Assembly (NCBI GenBank): GCA_030407085.1 | Contig: CM059585.1 | Span: forward strand, 91,464,501-91,528,500 | Direction: 5' to 3' | Source: Trichopria drosophilae | Lineage: Eukaryota; Arthropoda; Insecta; Hymenoptera; Diapriidae | Length of the DNA stretch: 64,000 nt | Part shown: positions 35,541 to 46,195 of the stretch, piece by piece | Position numbering within the stretch: position 1 is the first letter of the stretch | How the letters are laid out: each line of letters opens with the position of its first letter | Notes under the pieces: model-generated | Told to the model about the DNA's origin: nothing | Databases searched by the model: none | What the model saw: the letters and a program-made list of their open reading frames with translations, nothing else | Translations under genes and position numbers: made by a program

Positions 35541-36420
35541 TATTCTTATGGGCATTTTAGAGCATTTTCAAATCTCGGGATGAACCAGTGTAGAGCACTG
35601 ACAAGACATGAAAAATCGACTTATAAAGAAATCTTAAATGTGATGTAATATTCATATTCTATTAATCTTAAAGAGTTCGTAAGCTTGGGTATTGAAATTA
35701 TCTCACTTTGGAGTAAATAGTCACAATTTTAAAATATAAGTTTCTTCTACAGAGGCACGTAGGGCTAGAATTAAAAAGTGAACTTAGGTATTGTCTAATT
35801 CGAATAAATATATTTTTATTCTCGTGATTATGAATCCAGAAATAAACAACTGATGAAACGTCTTGGACGAGCAAATCATGATCTTTTTGTGATGGATATT
35901 TTTAATTTTTCCTTCCCACGTTGAGAAATAGTATATTTCGAGTTCAAGCACGTGGGGAATTCTTGTCTGTCTTTCTTCCTGAGGGTTGAATACCATTTTT
36001 CTGCCTAAATGCTCACTTTCGGTGCATGTAGGCAGAAATATACTATATATAAATATAATTATATTATTATATATTTACATTGTGAAGTTAATATATTGCA
36101 CTACTTACTACAATGTTTATAACTTGAATCAATCGTATTTGCCTTGAGACTAAGTCTAATCTAGCTGAAAAAACGTAACTTCATATTTCGTAAGCGTCCT
36201 TGTAAAGAAACCAAAATATCTTTTTCTCATTTTGATATAGAAAATGTTGAAATTCAGACTAAACTAAAAACGGGTTATGAATTTCCCTCGAAAATGTCAG
36301 TTGTAATCGAAAATCGGAAAGCGAAGAACATATATAATACCCGAGAATTGCAATTCAGTCATAAGAGCAAATTATGCACCAGAAGTTAAACTATCTTGCA
36401 ATTTGCACTTGTACGATTAC
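35541..36420. other. AT-rich non-coding sequence, nothing recognised
   Basis: No repeat boundaries or credible frames. Confidence 0.4.
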
Positions 36421-36660
36421 AAATTTTGAAATTGTTTTACGTGTATGTAGCGCGAAATTCAGACAGCCATGAAATTTTCGACAAACACTCAGTGGCGGCT
36501 GTCAGCAACATACAGTAATGTTCATTGCATATTCAGCGGACCGGAATGGTCTGTCGTTTCCAGTAGTCGCGAAGTTATTATGACGGAGATGCACGTGCCG
36601 TACACCACTGCGAAAAAGTCGATTAAATTCTTTTATTTCATGACACTCGAACCTTAAGAT
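36421..36660 (+). other. GC-richer segment with a 62-codon frame, unknown
   Basis: The frame 36469-36657 (start MKFSTNTQWRLSATYS) lies in a locally GC-richer, repeat-free block. It matches no family I recognise, and no splice or polyadenylation context settles it. It may be non-coding. Confidence 0.2.
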
Positions 36661-37034
36661 GTGTATCGTGGAAGTAAGGGATGTCCAGCATTTTTGAAAT
36701 TGATATCTCTCGCACTTCGGAAAAAGTATTTTTTAATATTATTATTTTGGATATTAAGTGCCTGTATTATTTATTATACATTATAATATACTTTTAAATA
36801 TATTTTTATACTTGTGTAAATTAGTGTCATAACCTAACAAGTGTTATAATCTTCTTCATTTTATTTTGATACTATAAGTTTCTATCAAGCCTCACGTTAA
36901 ATGTTTTAATTTGCTCTTAAAGGTTATAAAATATAAACAGCCATACAGAATTATGCTCCAAAAAATCGTATATGCGATTCGTATATGAAATAGTGGCTTG
37001 CCCCTTTACCTATTCATCCACGCAAACCGAGCAG

Positions 37035-37117
37035 AAGAGAGGGTGACCATCGCTTTGAGGCACATTATTCAGGATCGCATTATCTGCGCTGATTATGTTA
37101 GGTCGACATCTCTGAAG
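37035..37117 (+). other. candidate small exon (weak)
   Basis: A pyrimidine-rich run and CAG (37032-37034) precede the segment, and the donor-like GAAG-GTAAAT follows at 37118. One frame is open and reads EERVTIALRHIIQDRIICAD, which looks protein-like. The exon would be 83 bp. No domain is recognised and the splice sites are only plausible. Confidence 0.2.
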
Positions 37118-37288
37118 GTAAATTTCATGACTAATTGGCAGACTTTTCGATGTCATACCCCTTTTTTTAAATTTTACCCATTTTTATTCTATTTAGTCCA
37201 ATTTATGATAAAACTAAGTGATTTAAAACTATGTACATAGGCAATAAAATTGCTCACAGAATTATTTACAAATCCTGTCTAATGCATT

Positions 37289-38552
37289 AATTACTTCGAC
37301 CCAGACTAAGTCTGGACGAAGTATTGAATTTGGTCATTTCGGGCATAAAAATTACCTTATAGTTTTTCATCAAATGTCAACGTTTCAGACCCTAAGGAAC
37401 CCAAATCAACAATAAAAAAATTTTTGTCCGTGATCTTGTACGTACGTCCCGTTTTTTGTCTCGCGATAACTCGCGAATGGATAAGCGTATTGACATACAT
37501 TTTTTTTTAAAATACGCGTCTTGGCATAACTTAGATCTGATTAGATTTTGGCGCAGATCCATCCGTCCATTACTAAAAAAAATTAGCCCCAATTAAGTTT
37601 CTTCATAGTTTTTTGCATTTATTTTGAAAAATACAAATTTTATTAAAAAATGTTTCAAATAAAAAAGATAGAGCATGAAATTCTCTACAAAAAATATTAT
37701 ATAAGTCAACGATAATGCCATAAAAACTGGTTGAAAATGCTTATGACTATTGTCTGAAAAAGTATTGAATTTGGTCACCTCGGCAAAAAAATTACCCTAT
37801 AGTTTTTCCATAAAATTTCGACGTTTCGACTCCCTACCCCCAGGGGTAGTCTTCGCCAGCCCCTCGGGCGCGGTGATCACCTATGGGCACATAAGTTCTT
37901 TTACGCCCTTGATACGAAAATAACTATTTCGATATATCTAAAAGATGTCTTATAGTATCTAAAAGATATCCGTCAGAGATCTTTTCGACACTTTCAAGAT
38001 ATCTTTGACGAATTATTTGTATATATATTGTATATATAAGATCATAATGATGCAGACAGTAATTATTAAAACACTGTAAACATGTAATATGCATCGAATA
38101 GTCTATTACAATACAAGTGCTTGAAGTAAGTGTTTTGCAACTTTTATTTATTAATCCTTCAGCTGGCCTGTTGTCGGGGTCGAAGTTTTGAAAATGCTCA
38201 TTTTCAATTTTCTTACATATAAGAAACACTATATTATTGTTGTAACATATCTATCGAGGCCACTTGGACCTAAATATGACTGGACCCCCAAATATCAAAA
38301 TAAATTTATAATATAATGGAAAGCTGTTAGTAAACAAACGAGTATTAAGGAATAGCCGACTCTCTACTGGTTCGAAGTTTATGAGCGAGCGAAGCGAGCG
38401 AGGCACCACGCCAACACTACACGGAAAGAAATGGACAGAGGGTACAGCCAGAAATATGGTTATTTCAGCCATAATATGGCAAATCCAGCTATATTTTTGC
38501 CAGAAGTAACCATATTTCTGGCTGTATCCTCTGAACATTTTTTTCCGTGTAG
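37289..38552 (+). mobile_element. Helitron-like non-autonomous element, copy B
   Basis: The start (about 37291, TTACTTCGACCCAGAC after A) and the end ...CCACGCCAACACTAG then T match copy A. In B the terminal CTAG is split by a 130-bp MITE. The body aligns with copy A nearly throughout, including the tetranucleotide stretch (GTACGTACGTCCCG, 37438) and the GAGCGAGCGAAGCGAGCG block before the end. B lacks copy A's 750-bp MITE and so shows its pre-insertion site near 38030 (TTTGTATATATATTGTATAT). No protein is encoded; the frames here are shared only because the DNA is similar. Confidence 0.75.
38420..38549. mobile_element. TA-target MITE, TIR CACGGAAAGAAATGG, inside copy B's end
   Basis: Left TA-CACGGAAAGAAATGGACAG and right CTGAACATTTTTTTCCGTG-TA are inverted. 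Inner blocks (CAGCCAGAAATATGGTTA and its inverse) extend the palindrome to most of its 130 bp. The target TA is the one within the CTAG terminus of copy B, which copy A retains uninterrupted. Confidence 0.85.
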
Positions 38553-39851
38553 TTTAATATATAATAATAAATTATTCTATGCGCATTTATGTTAATTTCT
38601 ATATGCAGTTAGCCACTGATGCCGCGTATTTTAGTGGCTCATTTCTAATAAAAAATAAAAAATTAAAGATAAAAAATGCAACAATCATACTAGATAAGTA
38701 TATACATTTCTATAATTCCGAAATCGAAGGGCCTCTTTTCATTATGGGGGCCGAAGAATATAATTTATATGAAAACATCGTAGACTGTAATTTAAACATT
38801 ATATTATACTAATGAAAATAAATTAGTTGGATGTATATCATGAAATATTTCTTTTATTTCGACTTTTTCATAATCCATTCAAAAATGGCATTGAGTCGAT
38901 TACTAACTGTTAAAAATGAGGTACCGAAAAGCAGAACTGTCGAAGCGCTCGATCCTAGCAAAAGCAGAAATAGGCGAAGAAATATTTGAGGAACAGATGA
39001 AGATAATTAAATGACGGTAATTTGACATTGAAAAATAATTATTATACAAATAGCACCTTGTAGCGAATAGAATATGCTACAAATGAGAAGTTTTCGAGAT
39101 AAAAAATAAACTAAAAAAAATATAAATCATTGAATAACAAAAAAAAACCCGTAACCCACTTTATTAATTTAAAAGTATGAATACATAAATTCCGATATTT
39201 AATCAAAACAAAATTATTGTTACATAATTATATTAATGTATATACAACTTTTATTGCATTGTTGCACTAAGGTTTCAGAAAAGTGTGTGAATATGAAGAA
39301 AAAATTGTAATCGTTTAATAGCAAAGCAATGCGAGTTGAGGCGTAAAAATTTATTATTCTAAATTTAAATTTTGAATGGTTTATACCGAAAATTACAAAT
39401 CGCCCAATAAGTATATGGGATAGAATTTGAAAGTGATCCATAGAACCTGATGAAATTATGACGCCCAAACCTGTGTCATTCAAGGAAAATGATGAAGACA
39501 TCCTATCTGATGATGATGCTACTGATGACGACTACGACGACGATGGTAATGATGATGATGATTATACTCATAATAAAACTGATGAAGTATTGAATATAAA
39601 AATCGTGAAAAATGTGTTTCTCTTAATAACATTTATGTTTAAAAATTTCTACTAAAAAATAGATAAAAACTCGACAGAAACTACATAAAAAGTCCTGAAA
39701 TAACTTTTAGGTTTTTTGTTTAATCTGTATAATATTACCTAAATTATAGGGTAGAAACTGAAAAAAAATGTTGAATAATTCAATGCAGAAAGAGGGGCGT
39801 AAATTGTCCACAGTTTACCTAAAAGGGGATGTAAACATTATCTAAGAAATT
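38553..39851. other. AT-rich sequence with a GAT/GAC-repeat acidic frame
   Basis: A trinucleotide GAT/GAC stretch (about 39490-39565) lies within the plus frame 39458-39655 and gives an Asp-rich peptide (DDDATDDDYDDDGNDDDDY). Such acidic tracts occur at the N-terminus of some transposases and in low-complexity host exons, but nothing else here supports a gene. The rest is featureless. Confidence 0.3.
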
Positions 39852-40001
39852 CCATAGTAGAAATCGAAATCAGCGACGCTAGAGGCAGTTAACCATCAGA
39901 TTTTGTTTATTGCGCATTGCACCATACCTGGACAAAACGTGACGATTTAGTGCCAGCTCCTGCCTAGTGCGAGCGTGGCTTGTTTCGATTTCTACCATGG
40001 T
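39852..40001. repeat. short inverted-repeat element, TIR GTAGAAATCGAAA
   Basis: CCATAGTAGAAATCGAAATCAGCGACGCT (39852) is mirrored by AGCGTGGCTTGTTTCGATTTCTACCATGG (about 39973-40001), giving arms of about 30 bp around a GC-richer core. It resembles a small MITE. No clear target duplication was found. Confidence 0.5.
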
Positions 40002-41895
40002 TATTACCCGCAAACTGGCCACTCGGTAAGTTCAATAGCAAGAAACTGGCCAATATTTAGACGAAAGGACGATGCCCACGAGTATAGGTGATGTCTGCCT
40101 CTGAGATGGAAGCACCGAAATTAATAAATTCGGTTAGAGTATGATGACAATTAACATCTAATGGTAAATTCGATTGTTTTATGACGTGGGAAAGTTTAAA
40201 AAAACGCCGTTAATTCCGCGGATTATGCAAAGGAAAATGCAGTCATTTCAGAAGTAACAGGTCGCACTGTGTGTTGTTCGCAGTAGGTGCGGACTGTTAC
40301 TGCTTAGAATCCAGCATTGTTCTATGTATAATTCGAAACTTTAACAACGATTTTTTAAACTTACCTAGATGATAAAACATTCAAATTTTCCATTAGGTGT
40401 TAGTTCTCATCTTACTCTACCCGAATTTCTCAGTTTCAGAGGTTCTATCTCGAGGACGGAAATCACTTTCGTTTTCTGAAGTGTATAAAAATCCTCTCTT
40501 AGACAGATTTACAAAGTAGTTGCTGCTAATGTTTACCGTAAAACAAAAGTAGTGGCATGGTTTTAAAGCACTATGCCAAGGTTTAAAAACAGCATTTAAA
40601 ATGGTTATCTTTTTTTTTAATTAAATATTTGTTATTTGTATTTCATTTTTCAGAAGTTTATTGCTTTGAAATGCATTTCAAAATTTGCAACCGGTTCACA
40701 TTTCTGCAATATGATGCTATTCCAAGCCAAGATACGTAGATAAGGTTAACGTCGGAATAAATATACCGCGAAAGCATGCACTTCGTCGTGGTTTATACGT
40801 AAAGCGTACACTTTTATTCTGGTAGGGAAATCAGCCTACAACAATGGATAATGCAACCTGCTATATATTTGCTATTCTGTACTTAAGCAAAAGCGCTTCC
40901 TGCTTTAATGTATGCTTTGTATAATGTATAACGAGGGGTAAAATCCATCCGGCGTTTGAAAGTTGGCCATTTCGTTGCAGAAAGTGGCGATAATATGGTT
41001 TGAATGAAGCGATTACTTTTTTGATTTTAGAATATGATACTGCACTTTTCGTAAAAGAAAAAATTATTACTATATTTAAAATTAGTGCTACATTTTGTTT
41101 ACTATTTGTGCCATATTTTCTTATTGAATTGATTACAGCTTGATGGTTATGCAAACGCACCTGTAGATTCTCATTTTTATTTTCTTTCTTACGTCTAAGA
41201 TAGGTTCAACATATGCCTTGTATAATTATCATGTAATAGCATATTTCGATACAAGTACGTAAAATGTTATTTTACGCACCGCTTTTTAACATGCGATCAG
41301 ATAGGACGAGTGCGTGAAATCGAACTCTTCCGCACGCGTTTCGAACGATATTTTTTGACATATTATACATACAATTTGCGCGAGTTTTTTAGTGTATGTT
41401 AAATGCTAAGTATTGTAACATTCCACAGTTGACTTTGTCAGAATATTACACAGGGAATGATGCAAAACAAATTTTATTTGAAACATTCTTAAGTGCTGTT
41501 GAAAACGACTGGTGGAAGGGCTCCAAATAAAACTCACGATTTGATCAACCGCAAATTAATACTCAAATTTCGAGCTATCGGTGACGACTCGATGCCGACT
41601 TCCTAACCCAATGACAACCCGAAACCTACTGAAAAGCCCGATGGACACTTTTTCACAACTTAGTTAGACCTTTCAATTTATCGAGCATTAAAATGGACGA
41701 AATCATCATGTTATATCGATATTATGATATTCGAATTGCGAATAATTTTATTGAGATCGTCAATAACAGGACACCTTCATTTTTAGAGGTACCCCCATTA
41801 GGGTCTGCAATGACGCAGGGAAAACCACCTTTGTGGGAAAAAAATCTACGCCTGGTACCGCAGACAATAAAACATCGATTCTGTCCGTAACACGT
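40002..41895. other. non-coding sequence, scattered motifs only
   Basis: A GTAAAATGTTATTTTACGCACCG inverted motif and GTGCGTGAAAT near 41262-41318 belong to the GTGCGTRAAGT group seen at 44.1 and 62.9 kb. Sequence at 40286-40440 weakly resembles 52007-52075. No credible gene. Confidence 0.4.
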
Positions 41896-41909
41896 GCATT
41901 TGGCTGGGA

Positions 41910-42248
41910 GTGTAACCCCGCGAAAAAAAATCAAGATCAAGCGATATCTTTTCAGATCTGATTGGATCTAATGAGATAATATTTGATCTGGGTTATGACC
42001 ACATCTGCAGAGATCTGTAATTTTTATATCAAATTAGATCTAATCAGATATAACAAGATCTCATGTTAGATATTGTCTGATCTTGTCAACGATCTGATGA
42101 GATCTGAAGAAGATCTGATGAGATTTGAAAAAGATCTGATGAGATCTGAATAAGATCCTATTTCATCCAGTAATATCTGTGCAGATGTGGCCATAACTCA
42201 GATCTGATTTGATCTGAACTTTTTTTTCTCGGGACTGGTAAACTGGGA
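41910..42248. mobile_element. palindromic GATCTGAT element with 14-bp flanking repeats
   Basis: Identical 14-bp direct repeats GCATTTGGCTGGGA (41896-41909 and 42249-42262) bracket the segment. Its ends are imperfect inverted repeats (CCCGCGAAAAAAAATCAAGATC and GATCTGAACTTTTTTTTCTCGGG). Inner arms share GATCTGGGTTATGACCACATCTGCAGA and TCTGTGCAGATGTGGCCATAACTCAGATC. The core has three 21-bp tandem units of GATCTGATGAGATCTGAAGAA type (42091-42153). A 14-bp target duplication is unusual for MITEs, so the repeats may instead be part of a larger repeat family. Confidence 0.6.
42091..42153 (+). repeat. 21-bp minisatellite, three units
   Basis: Three consecutive 21-bp units begin GATCTGATGAGAT and differ at a few positions, and a fourth decays after GATCC. 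It forms the core of the palindromic element. Confidence 0.9.
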
Positions 42249-42486
42249 GCATTTGGCTGGGACGGTTTGCGAAAAATGCAGAAATTTTGACTGAAACTGA
42301 ATTAATCTATGAAATTTATAAAAAATGCACAACATTGAACGCATTTTAAAAGTAACTAGTACAATTTCAGTATCTGAAAATTTCGGTATATTTAATGCAC
42401 ATTAAAAACATAGTTTTGAAACGTATCGCACTAAGCAGTCAACAAAAATTCTAATTTTACATGTTTTCCATGTTTATATTAATATA

Positions 42487-42963
42487 CAGGGTGTCCCAAA
42501 AGTTTGGAAACGGTCTTGTAACTTTTGAAAGAAAAACATTTTTAAAATTGCCGAAACACGTGAAACGATTTTTCAAAAAGCTAGCTTTTTTTAGGGGTTC
42601 CAACCCCCCACCCCAAGGGGGGGGGGCACGAGGGGGGATGAATATCTTAAATGGCAACATGGGTCGAGTGGGTACTCATTTGAAAGGTCTCTTCGAGACG
42701 AATACAAAACACTGGTCATAGATGGCGTTATAATCATTTATCGCCGAATTATTCATCATTTGAAATTTCTAATCTCGGAAACCAATATTCGGATCCAACA
42801 TATCACACAATATTTGTAGCGATTAAAAATGCCTAAGCACCCTCGTCTTTTACACGAGCTTGGGATCGTCATAGGCAGAGATACCCCCCCCCCCGTGCCC
42901 CCCCCCCCCCTTGGGGTGGAGGGGTTGGAACCCCTCAAAAAAGATAGCTTTTTTGAAAGACCG
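42487..42963. mobile_element. CAGGGTGTCCCAAAAGT-type foldback, right end missing
   Basis: It begins TA-CAGGGTGTCCCAAAAGT, a widespread insect transposon end. Arms at 42573-42640 and 42886-42963 are inverses containing CAAAAAGCTAGCTTTTTT, GGGGTTCCAACCCC and long G/C runs. The right arm stops after ACGGTC-equivalent sequence, so the terminal 90 bp or so are absent. A tRNA-like sequence follows directly. The small frames at 42457-42938 are incidental. Confidence 0.65.
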
Positions 42964-43040
42964 TGTGATCATAGTACTTAGGTCGTTAGCATATAATAAA
43001 AAGAGAGCCCCGGGTTCGATTACCCGCCGGGGTGATTGTT
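42964..43040 (+). repeat. tRNA-like sequence (SINE head or tRNA pseudogene)
   Basis: TAGTACTTAGGTCGTTAGCA resembles a tRNA D-arm with A-box, and CCCCGGGTTCGATTACCCGCC is a good T-arm with B-box (GGTTCGATTAC). The anticodon arm is degenerate (TATAATAAAAAGAGAG) and the acceptor stem is not closed. It is a decayed tRNA-derived sequence, similar in plan to that at 28.7 kb. Confidence 0.5.
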
Positions 43041-44105
43041 TTTTTTATTTGTTCGCTAGTGTTACTCATTTATTTTGGAGCGTGTTAAATGATATAAAAG
43101 AAACATAAGATAATAAAAGTGAATTGTATATGAACAACCTTATAATACATATAAAACTTGAAAATTTAAGTTAATTTAACATAAACAGAATATAAGAACT
43201 ATAATAATTCCCAAAAATTTTTAGGTTTTTTTTTAATCTGTCGGTAAATTTCCTATTGGCAATATCCTGAATATTTTAGGTAAAATAAAAAATACCTCTT
43301 CAGCGAATGGAATATTCTGCAAAATTCAAGTAACCGCATTAATTTAATTTTTATGTATAGTTCATTACAATTCATACACCTTCCATTAAATTTAGTGCAA
43401 TATAAATAAAGCAAATTCAGGAAGGTGAATTAATGAAAATTACACTCGTTTGACATTTGCATTTGTTACATTTTCATTAAATTTCATGCACTTTTTTTTA
43501 ACACCAACACATCTTCAGAATGTGTATGTTATAGTGCAGAATAAGCGTAGAACCTCTCTAGAATGACGCTAGAATATTCCAAGTGTCACTGAATATAAAA
43601 AAAGCGAATATAAGACGTTCTGCAAAAGTCTCTAAAATATCCCTGAATATTAATGTCTTAAATGAAATAATGTGATGGTTTCGTTGTGATATTTGTCTTC
43701 TATGTGAGTCGTAGTTACCCCTAATACATGCACTTTACAAGCTCTATACAATATGTATGCAGCATACACATGACGTATTGTAGGAATTTCGAACCTTTCT
43801 GAATAATGAAGACTTGTATACCCAGTTACCTCGATTCTTTCAGGTAATGAGGTACTATTTTAATTACTTTCACGTAATGAATCTTTCCCATCATTTTCGT
43901 GAAATCTGGTACATGCATTATTTTTCAAGAAATCCATATAAAAAAATGTAGTTTATTTATATAATGGAGATTTAATTGGTTATTTTAAAAAGTTTAAATT
44001 TTCACAAAAATATGGAAATTACTGCTGTTTGTGCTATTTAAATTATTCATGTATATTCAAAGCTAATGCTTTTAAATTTACTCTAATAATACTATATCAT
44101 GCAAC
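43041..44105. other. AT-rich non-coding sequence, nothing recognised
   Basis: Short direct and inverted AT-rich motifs only; no gene or element boundary. Confidence 0.4.
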
Positions 44106-44106
44106 T

Positions 44107-44375
44107 AGTGCGTAAAGTGTACTTTTTTTCACGAGACCGACACGTGCAAACAAGGCTCCGGCGAAGCCGGCGACGAGTGGGGGTCTGTCGCTCGAGTGAA
44201 AAAAAGTTACGCACGAGATGCATACGATATTTTATGCCCGGTGCGTGCGTTAAAGTGCGTGCGTAAGGTCATTTTTTGTCCAATGCGTAAAGTGATTTTT
44301 TGAAAAAAAAATCACTTTACGCACTGAAAAAATGACTACGCACTAACTTTACGCACGCCCGGGCATAAAATAAGT
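44107..44375. repeat. compound palindromes of GTGCGTAAAGT motif
   Basis: A first inverted pair is GTGCGTAAAGTGTACTTTTTTT (44108) with GTGAAAAAAAGTTACGCAC (44197), enclosing a CCGGCGAAGCCGG hairpin. A second, almost gapless palindrome runs from ATTTTATGCCCG (44229) through a centre near 44303 to CGGGCATAAAAT (44371), with GTGCGTAAAG-type blocks in each arm. It could be a foldback element or a hairpin array. Confidence 0.75.
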
Positions 44376-44724
44376 TACTATTGACATAAATGCAAGGTAT
44401 GTTAATACAAAAAATCATTATCTTTTAAATATTCGTTCTACCATATTATTGACTTGCTATTTATTTTATTGTTAATAGAAATGTTCGCACCTTTATTATT
44501 AAAAAACAAACTAATTAGGAATGAACAAAAATAAATAAAATAGTAATCTCTTGTTGAGACAGAATGATACTCTCAGAGTCCGGAGTTAAATGGGTGTGCT
44601 ACTTGAAATGGATGTGTCACTTAAATTTTACGCTCTTTTTTAACAGATATTTTATCTCTTTACTTATTATTCATCACAAATGTTTCCTCTTATGTAGCAT
44701 TTCTTTCATAGGAACGTAACAAGT

Positions 44725-44975
44725 TTAGCGAGACATAAATAAAATAAAAAGTCGGGCCATGTGCAGAGAGAAATAAAACGATTTGCTTGCTAGCCTTTCG
44801 ACGACGGCCCAAGCGACACGAGGGTGGTGATGTGGTTGAGCGTCAATTTTCAACACGGGCTTCACAAAGGAATTCCGATACAGAAACGCCACCGACAGCA
44901 AAAGGATGACACCAAAAGTTAATTTATCTGGTAATGTTGAGGAAACTCGTGTTTTTCCGACCCAAAGTATAAAAA
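44725..44975 (-). other. hydrophobic minus-strand open frame, unassigned
   Basis: The 92-codon frame at 44725-45003 partly reads into the neighbouring MITE. The part outside it includes a hydrophobic stretch (LTFGVILLLSVAFLY) preceded by LPDK. It lies in a GC-richer, repeat-free block. It weakly resembles a transmembrane exon, but I cannot name a family, and composition alone could explain it. Confidence 0.2.
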
Positions 44976-44981
44976 TACTTA

Positions 44982-45293
44982 CACGGAGAAAAATAATCAG
45001 CAAAATCAGCCGAAAAATCCGCAGATTCTACCAATTTTATCCTATAGGGACAGCTGTTGGAATTCCGTTAGGGATAGCCGATAATTTCAGCTAAATTTAC
45101 TGAAAAAGTCCGCAAATTTAACGGAACAAATCTGCTAATGTAGCGGAAATTTAGAGCTAAGCGCGAATTCAGTATGGTTAAGGCTACATTAGCGGAATCA
45201 AAACAGCTAAAATTGCATATATTTTCGGCAATTCCAGCCGAAAATTTTAGCTGATATGAATCAACTAATCCAGCGGAGTCATTTTTCTCCGTG
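44982..45293. mobile_element. TA-target MITE, TIR CACGGAGAAAAAT
   Basis: Left TA-CACGGAGAAAAATAATCAGC and right GGAGTCATTTTTCTCCGTG-TA are inverted with TA flanks. The interior is built of repeated AGC/GCTAAAATT/CCGAAAATT-type motifs in both orientations. It is 312 bp with no coding sequence. The BEL 3' LTR starts 20 bp beyond it. Confidence 0.85.
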
Positions 45294-45313
45294 TATATTA
45301 TACATAAAACAAA

Positions 45314-45583
45314 TGTTGCACGTTGAGTGCGATGAGAGGGAAAAAAAAGATGCACGATTACTCGAGAAAATTTTACCATAATTCAAGACGATTTATTCAG
45401 TGGCAAATGATACATTATCACGCGTGTGAATCGTTTTGTGTGATACGTTGCATGGCTCGAGAGCGACTGACTGGTCCAACTTATAGTTATCGTCACTTAG
45501 AAGAGATGGCGCTTGCATCGCATAACTAAATAATATTCCAATTTTATACAACGCTTTGTGTACATCGATATGACGATTTAACA
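45314..45583 (-). repeat. BEL 3' LTR
   Basis: 270 bp, TG...CA on either strand (TGTTGCACGTTGAG ... GACGATTTAACA on plus). It differs from the other LTR at 12 positions. The plus-strand open frame 45323-45529 inside it is incidental. Confidence 0.95.
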
Positions 45584-45600
45584 TGACGCCCGCCTTGAAA
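45584..45600 (-). promoter_or_regulatory. BEL polypurine tract region
   Basis: Directly upstream of the 3' LTR the minus strand reads AAGGCGGGCGTCA, a purine-rich stretch where plus-strand DNA synthesis would be primed in LTR retrotransposons. It is short and interrupted by C and T. Confidence 0.5.
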
Positions 45601-45673
45601 TGCTCTCTCTAGTTTATAGAGCATTTAAATATTAACTATAACGTTCGAGATACATTATTAACTATGTCTAACT

Positions 45674-45904
45674 CTATGTTTCAACCGGGAGAATACATAT
45701 CTTTGGAAGTGATTGCTTCAGGATTCCTGAAGGGGTCCGTACACTTACTATTCTAACAAGTCCATCCACACTTGGATGCAGTTCGCTTATCCGACCCAAT
45801 TGCCATCGCATTGGTGGTAGTTTGTCATCCTTAATTACCACCATTTGTCCAACCCGAATATTATCGTTCGACATCTTTGCCTTCCATTTTGTTCGCGATT
45901 GCAA
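45674..45904 (-). CDS. pol: BEL polyprotein C-terminus (DUF5641)
   Basis: 76 codons, in frame with the previous piece. RTKWKAKMSNDNIRVGQMVV and LPPMRWQLGRI with the ending LPKICILPVE are the DUF5641 tail of BEL/Pao and related integrases. The natural stop lies 90 bp before the 3' LTR. Confidence 0.85.
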   Translation of the reverse strand: MQSRTKWKAKMSNDNIRVGQMVVIKDDKLPPMRWQLGRISELHPSVDGLVRIVSVRTPSGILKQSLPKICILPVET

Positions 45905-45934
45905 TTGAGTAACATGTTCTAACGACCATCTTTT

Positions 45935-46195
45935 TCAAAACGACTGTTGCATTTGACATATTAAACGAAATCTATTTGTACATTTGAACGGAATCTCGGG
46001 CGCTTTTTCTTCGATGAGTGTATTTAAAGCGGTGCCAATTAAAAAATGCCCGGGAGTTAATACATTTAAATCGGTGAGATCTGACGACAATGTATATAGC
46101 GGTCTTGAATTTAGGATTGATTCTACCTGAACAATTAAAGTATACAATTCCTCAAACGTCAACGGTATCTCATTCAACACTGCTTTAAATGGCAT
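45935..46195 (-). CDS. pol: BEL integrase C-terminal part
   Basis: 86 codons in the shifted frame. NEIPLTFEELYTLIVQVES, ILNSRPLYTLSSD and LTPGHFLIG are characteristic of the region after the BEL integrase core. It ends with a TGA (45935-45937) where BEL proteins have tryptophan in FWKRW, consistent with a single G-to-A change. Confidence 0.85.
   Translation of the reverse strand: MPFKAVLNEIPLTFEELYTLIVQVESILNSRPLYTLSSDLTDLNVLTPGHFLIGTALNTLIEEKAPEIPFKCTNRFRLICQMQQSF

Noticed and set aside
39458..39655. Asp-rich frame as a possible gene
   Set aside because: It is mostly a GAT/GAC trinucleotide repeat, with no other supporting feature.
42091..42153. CRISPR-like array
   Set aside because: The 21-bp units are directly adjacent without unique spacers; it is a minisatellite in a eukaryotic genome.
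45323..45529. Plus-strand frame in the 3' LTR
   Set aside because: It is incidental; the LTR is regulatory, and the frame is not kept in the other LTR over the same length.
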